Below, in pieces: positions 1 to 5,762 of a stretch of DNA of 12,951 nucleotides. The DNA lies in contig JAHIHE010000015.1 in assembly GCA_018899995.1 (NCBI GenBank), positions 1-12,951 on the forward strand, given 5' to 3'. Position numbers and translations under genes: made by a program. The DNA is from Patescibacteria group bacterium (GTDB lineage Bacteria; Patescibacteriota; Minisyncoccia; JAHIHE01). The notes under the pieces are model-generated. The model searched no databases. It was not told the origin of the DNA and worked only from the letters and a program-made list of their open reading frames with translations. Every line of letters starts with the position of its first letter. Position 1 is the first letter of the stretch.

Positions 1-64
1 AATTAGTTAAAGAAGTTTAAAAATTATTAACAAAGTTAATGGCAATGGCGGGCAGGCAAATGAC

Positions 65-216
65 AATTCAATCCCGAGTACTCGGGACAAAATCTCCGCT
101 TGCGGCGGATCAGCCGAAGGCTGACAAATAACCAATAGAGGTTTAACAACTTGAGTTGATTTGACATTTGGTCATTTGACATTGATTTGGCATTTGAGCT
201 TTGGCATTTGGGTTTA
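65..216. repeat. 152-bp dispersed repeat, copy 1
   Basis: Positions 65-216 match 11186-11337 without gaps, with five substitutions counted by eye. The element starts with the perfect palindrome CCCGAGTACTCGGG (73-86). A TCCGC/GCGGA hairpin and a TCAGCC-GAA-GGCTGA hairpin follow, and the second half is built of TTTGACA/TTTGGCA-like heptamers. It lies just downstream of the 3' end of the threonine-synthase-like gene. All five substitutions would change an amino acid in the one long reverse frame, so the repeat is not behaving as a protein gene. Positions 1-64 are AT-rich and I see nothing recognisable there. Confidence 0.9.
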
Positions 217-234
217 AGAAGTATTTTTAAGATT

Positions 235-1338
235 TTACATTGCCATTTTAATTTTTGAATTAAATAAAACTTCCACCTCACTAATATCGTCCGCCTTAAA
301 AATATTTTTACCAGCTGCAACTTCTTGCATTATATCATTCCATTTCTTCCCTGTCAGCAAAACAACGACTTTTTTGCCTCGGATTTTTTCTCGCAGTTTA
401 ATCGCGCCAGCTAAAGCCGTCGCGCTTTCATAACCGGTAATAATGTTATTTTCTTCCAAAATTTTTTGCGCGTTGACAATTTCTTCGTCGGAAACCACCG
501 CGCCGCCGCCATCTGACTCTTTGATTACTTTCAAAATTTTTTCCAGTTTTTCCCGAGGAATATTCTTTGAAACGATGCCGCGCGCCGAACTTTCTTTTTC
601 AACAACAAAATCTTTGTCAAAGTTTTCGGCAATCGGGTGTATTTTGGAAGTTTGTACCGCGTAGATTTCCGGTGTTTTTTTAATTTCGCCGAGTTTTGTC
701 AAATCATCAAACGCCTCAGTAATTCCTATCAATGTGCTGGCGCTTGAAGTCGGAATAAAAATCGCGTCAATCGCGCCGTAGCTCTCAAAAATCTCAAACG
801 CAATTGATTTCAAGCCGTAATAAGAATTCTCATCCGCGCCCGGCCGCAAATTTTTAATCTTGAATTTTTTTGCGGCTAAATCGGCAAGCGTCAAGGCGCG
901 CTTGGAAACAATAATCGTAGCGCCTGCTCCGAACGAAGTTGAAGAGCCGGCTTTGGCGATTGCCGCCAGTTTTTCTTTATCAATTTTCGGCGAAACAAAA
1001 ACAAAAAGTTTAATCCCCGCCAGCCTGCAATAAGCGGAAGCAGAAATCGCCGCGTTGCCCGAAGAAGAAATAATTAAAACCTTTTCACCGTTTTCTTTGG
1101 CTCGCGAAACTTGGTAAGCGAGCAGCCGATCCTTGTGCGAGCCATTCGGATTTAAGTCCTCGCGTTTGAAAATTAATCTTGCAAAACCGAATTCTTTGGC
1201 GATTTCAGGCGATTCAACCTCTGGCGTATTCCCCTCGCCCAAAGTTAGCTGGTTTTCTTTTTTAATCGGCGGATAAAAAACCGCGTATCGCCAGATATTT
1301 TTAAGATTTTTGTTTATTTTTGAATAAAGGGTTGACAT
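235..1338 (-). CDS. thrC: Threonine synthase-like PLP-dependent enzyme (fold type II)
   Basis: This 367-residue cytoplasmic enzyme would convert O-phosphohomoserine to threonine. The N-terminus has the family signature WRY (residues 16-18) and LGEGNTP (33-39). The PLP-binding lysine is K69 in NPNGSHKDR, and SSSGNAAISA (91-100) is the substrate-side loop. Threonine synthases normally have a glycine-rich phosphate-binding loop such as GNAGN or GSGG after the strand near residue 195; here it reads PTSSASTLIG, rich in serine and threonine. The family fold is clear, but the exact substrate is less certain: a related beta-replacement or elimination enzyme is possible. The ATG at 1338 has no obvious Shine-Dalgarno sequence, and a CATAAT sequence lies close upstream, so a very short leader is possible. 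The gene is divergent from the small membrane protein gene at 1385. No homoserine kinase gene is in the window. Confidence 0.85.
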   Translation of the reverse strand: MSTLYSKINKNLKNIWRYAVFYPPIKKENQLTLGEGNTPEVESPEIAKEFGFARLIFKREDLNPNGSHKDRLLAYQVSRAKENGEKVLIISSSGNAAISASAYCRLAGIKLFVFVSPKIDKEKLAAIAKAGSSTSFGAGATIIVSKRALTLADLAAKKFKIKNLRPGADENSYYGLKSIAFEIFESYGAIDAIFIPTSSASTLIGITEAFDDLTKLGEIKKTPEIYAVQTSKIHPIAENFDKDFVVEKESSARGIVSKNIPREKLEKILKVIKESDGGGAVVSDEEIVNAQKILEENNIITGYESATALAGAIKLREKIRGKKVVVLLTGKKWNDIMQEVAAGKNIFKADDISEVEVLFNSKIKMAM

Positions 1339-1384
1339 TTTAGTTTATTATGTTAAGCTTAAGGAAAAATAAGAGGTGAAATAA

Positions 1385-1624
1385 GTGAGCAAAATAAAGT
1401 GGGATAAAAATATCTTAAACGCTTCTGCTTCTATAGAAGTATCTTGTGCGATATTTTTAATTTATGCTATGATTATAGCGGTAACAGCCGGACTAATTAT
1501 AGCATCATATATATTATATACTCACAAAAACTTTCCAGAAGCAATAGTGGCATTTTTCGGTGCCTTTGTCGTAGTTGCAACCTGTATCTTATCTGAGTTG
1601 AAATTCAATTCAGGAAAAAAATAA
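1385..1624 (+). CDS. Small two-helix membrane protein, function unknown
   Basis: I do not recognise this 79-residue protein. It has a short polar N-terminus, a hydrophobic segment at about residues 20-44, a short loop containing HKNFPE, a second hydrophobic segment at about 51-69, and a lysine-rich tail (SGKK). This suggests an inner-membrane hairpin. The start is GTG at 1385, chosen because AGAGGTG (1372-1378) lies six bases upstream, the clearest ribosome-binding site on this side of the window. A short hairpin with a T-run follows the stop codon. It reads away from thrC across a 46-bp gap and is probably a single-gene transcript. The SD, length and hydrophobicity pattern argue that it is real; nothing indicates its role. 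Confidence 0.7.
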   Translation: MSKIKWDKNILNASASIEVSCAIFLIYAMIIAVTAGLIIASYILYTHKNFPEAIVAFFGAFVVVATCILSELKFNSGKK

Positions 1625-1640
1625 CAACTAAACCTTAATT

Positions 1641-1664
1641 GGGGCATAAACACCCCTCTTTTTT
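1641..1664 (+). terminator. Probable rho-independent terminator of the small membrane protein gene
   Basis: GGGG (1641-1644) pairs with CCCC (1653-1656) across an eight-base loop, followed directly by TCTTTTTT. The stem is only four base pairs, so this is a weak but well-placed terminator, 17 bases after the stop codon. Confidence 0.45.
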
Positions 1665-1687
1665 ATTTGACTCAAAATAAAATCTCG

Positions 1688-1796
1688 GATATTATGATAT
1701 TGAAATATTAAAATATTCTTTGCGTACCTGCTTGGAAGCTCAACTTCCATTGGAAGTTGAGCTTCCAAGCAACTTAATATCTAATATCCTAATATC
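1688..1796. repeat. Long palindrome with a perfect 21-bp core
   Basis: The core arms 1729-1749 and 1751-1771 are perfect reverse complements with one base (1750) between them. The arms begin TGCTTGGAAGCTC. Outside the core the pairing resumes imperfectly: GATATTA (1688-1694) with TAATATC (1790-1796), and GATATT (1696-1701) with AATATC (1783-1788). The whole could extrude as a cruciform or fold as an RNA hairpin just ahead of the LysW-like gene. The sequence TACCTGCTTG at its edge (1725-1734) recurs at 1960-1969, on the far side of that gene. Confidence 0.9.
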
Positions 1797-1802
1797 TAAA
1801 TT

Positions 1803-1955
1803 ATGCCTTCTTGCGATGTTTGCAAAAAAGATATTTTGGCCAGCGATTTTCCGGATGTTACCATCGGCGATGTTGTTTCTTGCCCGCACTGCGGTTGCGA
1901 GCTTGAAGTTATAAGCGTTGAACCGCTGGAAGCGCAGGCGTTGGAGGAAAAATAA
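1803..1955 (+). CDS. LysW-like zinc-ribbon small protein (amino-group carrier family)
   Basis: This 50-residue acidic protein has CDVC (residues 4-7) and CPHCGC (27-32), a four-cysteine zinc ribbon, followed by ELEVISVEPLEAQ. The order CxxC, about 19 residues, CPxCG, then ELEV.S.EPLE matches LysW/ArgW. Those proteins carry alpha-aminoadipate or glutamate on a C-terminal glutamate during lysine or arginine synthesis. LysW usually ends in EDWGE; this one ends ALEEK, so the attachment site is missing or altered. It may be a LysW-derived protein with another job. The ATG at 1803 begins directly at the ribbon, and no clear SD is visible. It lies between two palindromic elements and converges on murD. 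No LysX-like ATP-grasp ligase is in the window. The family assignment is firm; carrier function is doubtful. Confidence 0.75.
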   Translation: MPSCDVCKKDILASDFPDVTIGDVVSCPHCGCELEVISVEPLEAQALEEK

Positions 1956-1969
1956 TCAATACCTGCTTG

Positions 1970-2144
1970 TAATCAACTAATATTTTAATTTTTCTCAAAA
2001 GCGCATTTTATTGCCTTAAATAGAAAAACTTATAGCTCTATTCTCACAAGGCAATAAAATTTGAGTGAGGCGCGATAGAAATAATTACATAAAAAATTGC
2101 ACCTGCCGAACGTCTTTTGGAAAAATTAAAGTATTAGTTGATTA
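1970..2144. repeat. MITE-like element with 25-bp terminal inverted repeats
   Basis: Arms 1970-1994 and 2120-2144 are inverted repeats with one mismatch (T1983 against G2131, a wobble pair in RNA). Pairing continues inward imperfectly over roughly ten more bases. Inside is a second inverted repeat, ATTTTATTGCCTT (2005-2017) against AAGGCAATAAAAT (2048-2060), enclosing a 30-base loop. The element is about 175 bp, carries no gene, and fills the space between the convergent LysW-like gene and murD. I see no target-site duplication. It could also serve as a two-way terminator. Confidence 0.8.
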
Positions 2145-2155
2145 TCCGACATTCT

Positions 2156-3691
2156 CTATTTAAATTTTTCCACAATTAAATTCCTTAGCGGCTTTTTAAG
2201 AATACCGATATATCGCGCTTGAAAATGCGCGCACGCGGGAGATATTAGCACAGTGTCTCCTGTTTTTGTTTGCGCTTTAATTAAATTTAACGCTTCAGAA
2301 AAATTATCACGCTCTTTGATGATTGAATTAATTTGTTTGACATTTGACATTTGACATTTGACATTCTCGCTTCCTGTTCCCGGCAATAAAATCAAAGTAT
2401 CTACTTTTTTTAGGATAATCCTCGCAAGTTCACTGTAATCCATTCCTTTGTCATCTCCGCCAACAATGAGAAAGTATTTGGTATTTGGTATTTGGTATTT
2501 GGTATTAAATAACGTCTTTATTGCCGCAATAGTTGATTCAGGATTCGTTGAAGCCGTGTCGTCATAAAACTTCACGCCATTGTATTCTCCGATAAATTCA
2601 AGCCTGCGCGGAAGGCCGCTAAACTTGCTGACTGCGGATTTTATTTCTTCCGGCGTTGCTCCTGCCAAATGCGCGGCGAGCGCGGCGGCTAAAACATTTT
2701 CAATATTGTGTTCGCCGATTATTTTTATATCCGCTAAATCGCAAATCTCCAACTTGGAAACCTGGTTTCCAAGCGCATAGATTTTTCCATTTTCCACAAA
2801 CGCGCCTTTTTTAAGCTTGCTTTTCCGGCTAAAAAAGAAAACATTTAATCCTTGCTCGGCCAATTCTTCGCCTATTTTTTTAGTAATCGCATTGTCATAA
2901 TTCAGCACCGCGATATCGCCCTTTTTGGAATGCCTAAAAAGAGATTTTTTTGCCTCAATATATTTTTCAAAACTTTCATGCTCGTCAATATGGTCGGGTG
3001 AAATGTTGGTAATTATTCCAATGTCCGGACTTCTGCCTAAGTCGTCCATCAGTTGGCGGTTGCTGGTTTCCAAAACCAAAATATCGCCTTTTTTCATCTT
3101 GGAAATTTTCTCCAATTCCTGCGCGCTTCGCCTGTCATTACCGGCTAAATAAATGTTTCGGCGGCTTTTTGATTGAGGAAAAAACTTGTCCTGAGTGATC
3201 CGCCGGCTGGCGGAGAATCGAAGGATTTCGTAGATTAGCCGCGCCGTCGTGCCCTTGCCTTTTGTGCCGGTTACTGAAATTATTTTTCCCTTCGCGAGGT
3301 CAAAATACAGCTTTGTAAGACTGCTAAAAGGAATTCTTTTTTTCTCGGCTTCACAAAGAAGTGGAAAATTCGACTTGTATAAGCGCCAAGAAGACGGAGC
3401 GAAAATCATGTCTGCTTTAAATATCCCTTGAAGATAGTTATTCTTCAGATTGATCTTTGCCGGTATTTTAAAGAGTTTTTCAAACGCTTCTAATCTTTCG
3501 GTTTTTTTTAGCCAAAGGTGGGTCTTGGAAAAATTTTTTCGCAATTCTCCAATATCAGCCGAGAAATCGTGAGCAGTGATGTTCTTTGCGCCATTTCTTG
3601 CCATAAATTCCAAAACCGCGCTTCCTTCCGCGCCAAAAGCCCCGACAATATGAATATTTTTATACTTTAAATTCTCAATGTATTTTTGCAT
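2156..3691 (-). CDS. murD: UDP-N-acetylmuramoyl-alanine--glutamate ligase (MurD)
   Basis: This cytoplasmic Mur ligase adds glutamate to UDP-MurNAc-L-Ala using ATP. Domains in order: Rossmann-like UDP-binding domain with VGAFGAEGSAV (residues 16-26); ATPase domain with P-loop TGTKGKGTT (141-149), SPDHIDEH (231-238) and AKKSLF, where K248 is the likely carbamylated lysine; C-terminal domain with GLPRRLEF (359-366), YDDTASTNPEST (376-387) and SPACAHF (484-490). It has 511 residues against about 440-460 for typical MurD. The excess is partly explained by a palindrome-encoded stretch (about 158-178) and two heptamer-repeat stretches (about 397-406 and 443-452). The usual DSKATN motif is DDTASTN, so the substrate-side lysine is absent, and the extreme C-terminus is atypical. 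The gene is last in the operon, six bases after the decarboxylase-like gene upstream of it. The Mur-ligase call is firm; L- versus D-Glu specificity is not. Confidence 0.92.
   Translation of the reverse strand: MQKYIENLKYKNIHIVGAFGAEGSAVLEFMARNGAKNITAHDFSADIGELRKNFSKTHLWLKKTERLEAFEKLFKIPAKINLKNNYLQGIFKADMIFAPSSWRLYKSNFPLLCEAEKKRIPFSSLTKLYFDLAKGKIISVTGTKGKGTTARLIYEILRFSASRRITQDKFFPQSKSRRNIYLAGNDRRSAQELEKISKMKKGDILVLETSNRQLMDDLGRSPDIGIITNISPDHIDEHESFEKYIEAKKSLFRHSKKGDIAVLNYDNAITKKIGEELAEQGLNVFFFSRKSKLKKGAFVENGKIYALGNQVSKLEICDLADIKIIGEHNIENVLAAALAAHLAGATPEEIKSAVSKFSGLPRRLEFIGEYNGVKFYDDTASTNPESTIAAIKTLFNTKYQIPNTKYFLIVGGDDKGMDYSELARIILKKVDTLILLPGTGSENVKCQMSNVKQINSIIKERDNFSEALNLIKAQTKTGDTVLISPACAHFQARYIGILKKPLRNLIVEKFK
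2336..2365. repeat. TTTGACA heptamer tandem repeat inside murD
   Basis: Four complete TTTGACA units plus two bases occupy 2336-2365. Read on the minus strand they encode NVKCQMSNVK near the murD C-terminus (about residues 443-452). The same heptamer occurs in the dispersed repeat at 150-180. Confidence 0.95.
2475..2506. repeat. TATTTGG heptamer tandem repeat inside murD
   Basis: Four complete TATTTGG units plus TATT occupy 2475-2506. On the coding strand they give NTKYQIPNTKY (about residues 397-406). The stretch lies between the helix after TASTNPEST and the strand FLIVGG of the C-terminal domain, where MurD homologues normally have a short loop. Confidence 0.95.
3199..3214. repeat. GC-rich palindrome inside murD
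   Basis: TCCGCC (3199-3204) and GGCGGA (3209-3214) form a six-bp hairpin with loop GGCT. It is flanked by CTGAG on one side and TCGAAGGA on the other. It encodes FSASRR (about residues 159-164), inside a stretch between the helix after the P-loop and the strand IYLAGN. MurD proteins normally go directly between these two elements. Confidence 0.8.
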
Positions 3692-3697
3692 AAATTA

Positions 3698-5077
3698 CTA
3701 CCATCCAAATTGCTTTCCTACCTCGTCCGGCGTTTCGCGGCGCCGAGCCAGAGCCAGAATACCGTTTTGAGCGATAATTTTTGCCGGCGAGGATAAAAGG
3801 CAATGATGAGAACTTAACGCATCTTGATAAGCGCCAGTGTCAAAAACAGCCAGATATTGATATTGTCCAGTTTCAAGATTTTCTGTGGACGGGAGTAAAA
3901 TATAATGCCCGCCGGCGGTATATTTATCATCCGAATCGCAGGTTGAGCCAGCCAGCCAGACCCTTATTAATTTTTTGGCATTCATATTATTTACTGGCAC
4001 AACATGCCATTTTTGGTGTAGCGCCCAAGTATCGGACAAATCATTGATAAAACTGCCATCAATGATATACCATTTTTTTGCCGGGCCGCTGGCAATTGTT
4101 TTTTGATGAAGGACCTTGAAAATCGTAATTTGAGCCGGGGCGACCAAATACCTCCCCCATTCCACGATAATATCAGGCGGTTCTATGCTTTCTTTTGCGA
4201 CCGTTTCATTCAAGGTTTTAATAATATTTTTTATCACCCCGTCAATCGGATAAAGTTTTTTCTTTTCGTAAGGCACAGCAAATCCCCCTCCTATGTCTAT
4301 AGCATCCAATGCGGGATTAACTTTTTTAAGTTTAATGAATATTTTTATTGCCGCCTTCAACAATAAAACCAGATCTTTTGACTGAACTACCTGCGAGCTG
4401 ATATGGTAGTGCAGCATTTTTAAGTTTTTAATCTTGCCCATATTAAGAACTTCTTCCGCAGAAAAACCAAACCTGTTAAATTTTTTATCCCAATGCGATT
4501 TTACCTTCACGTCAACATCTATCCTGATGCCCACATCCCCGATTGATTTTCCGCTTTTAAGATTGGTAAAATAAACTAATTCATCTTCATCTTCAATAAT
4601 CGGCACGATATGAAGCCCCCTGGACTTTAAATCGGAAATAAGCCCTAAATATGTCGTGGTTTTAGGACCATTGCAGATTACCCTGATCTTGGAATTGAAC
4701 TGGTCCTGTTCCCACAGCTTCTTTACCAACCACAGCTCATTGGCGGAACTCACCTCAAGATTTCCCCCTTCGCTTACTATCGGCAAAACAAATTCTTTAT
4801 TCTGATTAACTTTCATCGGATAATGATAAAAAAATCTGCCGTGATAATTATAAAATTTGATATAACGGTTAAAGATATTAAAAAGATCGTTAAGTCGTCT
4901 TTCTATCACGAAAGGGAAAGTCACCTCTAAAGGAGTTCCGAATTTTTTTATCAAATCCATCGCGTTATATTGATAATTTCCTTCTTTAATTACTAGCTCC
5001 CCTGATTTATTTATATCAAAAATCTCCGTATTGAATTCTTTTTTGCCCAGCTTCCAAAATTTTTTGTAATTTTTCAT
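3698..5077 (-). CDS. speA: SpeA-like fold-III PLP decarboxylase (probable arginine decarboxylase)
   Basis: This 459-residue protein is a PLP enzyme of the alanine-racemase-like fold. The PLP lysine is K89 in YPMKVNQ, which closely follows the SpeA form YPIKVNQ rather than the LysA form. Further motifs are HYHISSQ (223-229), the phosphate-binding DIGGGFAVPY (261-270), EWGRYLVAP (306-314), DGSFINDLSDTWAL (340-353), the active-site cysteine C380 in STCDSDD, and FDTGAYQDAL (412-421). Family members decarboxylate arginine to agmatine for polyamine synthesis. Bacterial SpeA is usually above 600 residues with an inserted helical bundle and a C-terminal extension; this is a compact form. The substrate could therefore be another basic amino acid. 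The gene sits 22 bases after the HD gene and six bases before murD. No strong SD is visible before the ATG at 5077. Confidence 0.82.
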   Translation of the reverse strand: MKNYKKFWKLGKKEFNTEIFDINKSGELVIKEGNYQYNAMDLIKKFGTPLEVTFPFVIERRLNDLFNIFNRYIKFYNYHGRFFYHYPMKVNQNKEFVLPIVSEGGNLEVSSANELWLVKKLWEQDQFNSKIRVICNGPKTTTYLGLISDLKSRGLHIVPIIEDEDELVYFTNLKSGKSIGDVGIRIDVDVKVKSHWDKKFNRFGFSAEEVLNMGKIKNLKMLHYHISSQVVQSKDLVLLLKAAIKIFIKLKKVNPALDAIDIGGGFAVPYEKKKLYPIDGVIKNIIKTLNETVAKESIEPPDIIVEWGRYLVAPAQITIFKVLHQKTIASGPAKKWYIIDGSFINDLSDTWALHQKWHVVPVNNMNAKKLIRVWLAGSTCDSDDKYTAGGHYILLPSTENLETGQYQYLAVFDTGAYQDALSSHHCLLSSPAKIIAQNGILALARRRETPDEVGKQFGW

Positions 5078-5099
5078 TTAGATATCTATTTATTAAAGG

Positions 5100-5762
5100 T
5101 TAAAGTAAGACAACTTTGTTTATTGTAAGCTCAAAATCATATCCCAAATATTCCGCGGCCGTGCGGCAATACGCCATCCTTTGGGTAAATATTTCAAAGT
5201 ATTCCATAATCGGCACGAATTTCATGTCAATTTTCAGGGTTAAAATTATTCTCTTCGCGCTTTTGTTTATTTTCAGGCGCGACTCGGTCGTCGCATAGTT
5301 TACTCTGTCATGAATGTCATTTTTAATTTTTTCAAGGGAATACTCAATAACCCGTTTTCTATGGACATCGGATTTGTCAGCCAAAACCACTACCGCCGAA
5401 ACGGCATTGGTAAACCGCATCTCTTCTTTATCATGATTGGCAATTGCCTGCATAATCAGCGAGATGTCTTTTGGCGGCGCCTGCGAAGCAAAAATCTGAC
5501 TGAATAAAATAGCGGACCAATAGTGGTGGTTAGTCCGGCCCAAAAAGTTTCCCATATCATGACAAAAGCCGCTGATTGCCGCCAAATCCGCTTCTTTCGG
5601 ACTTAGCCCTATTTCTTTTGCGACATTTCTGGCCCTATCCGAAACCAGTGTCGCATGCCGCAAACCATGCTCGGTGTACGACAAAGCCGCGAGCGAGAAC
5701 TCGGTCTGCCGAATAAATTCTAAAATCAAAGGGTTTTTTTGCACGCTTGAAAAAGTAATCAT
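5100..5762 (-). CDS. HD-domain metal-dependent phosphohydrolase
   Basis: This 220-residue protein has the HD-superfamily metal ligands in order: H32 and H36 in TEHGLRHA, the HD pair H68-D69 in FCHDMGN, H79/H80 in TNHHYWS, H110-D111 in ANHDKEE, and D129 in LADKSDV. These usually bind two divalent metals and hydrolyse phosphoester bonds in nucleotides or similar substrates. The C-terminal third (about residues 140-220) has no recognised motif. No membrane segment or signal peptide is seen, so it is probably cytoplasmic. Its ATG overlaps the stop of the NlpC/P60 gene by four bases (5759-5762), which suggests translational coupling. The substrate cannot be told from the sequence. Confidence 0.88.
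   Translation of the reverse strand: MITFSSVQKNPLILEFIRQTEFSLAALSYTEHGLRHATLVSDRARNVAKEIGLSPKEADLAAISGFCHDMGNFLGRTNHHYWSAILFSQIFASQAPPKDISLIMQAIANHDKEEMRFTNAVSAVVVLADKSDVHRKRVIEYSLEKIKNDIHDRVNYATTESRLKINKSAKRIILTLKIDMKFVPIMEYFEIFTQRMAYCRTAAEYLGYDFELTINKVVLL

Noticed and set aside
36..320. 94-codon reverse reading frame through the left repeat and the end of the thrC-like gene
   Set aside because: It overlaps the real gene's 3' end in another frame and its core is the dispersed repeat. All five differences between the repeat copies change the amino acid, so no protein constraint is visible.
1720..1914. 64-codon plus-strand frame over the palindrome
   Set aside because: It reads through the palindrome and shadows the LysW-like gene in another frame.
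2156..2230. Frameshift at the MurD C-terminus
   Set aside because: The end after SPACAHF looks atypical, but neither other frame restores the usual FDQF-NFEERG tail, so divergence is more likely.
2336..2506. CRISPR-like array
   Set aside because: The units are contiguous seven-base tandem repeats with no spacers, and no cas gene is present.
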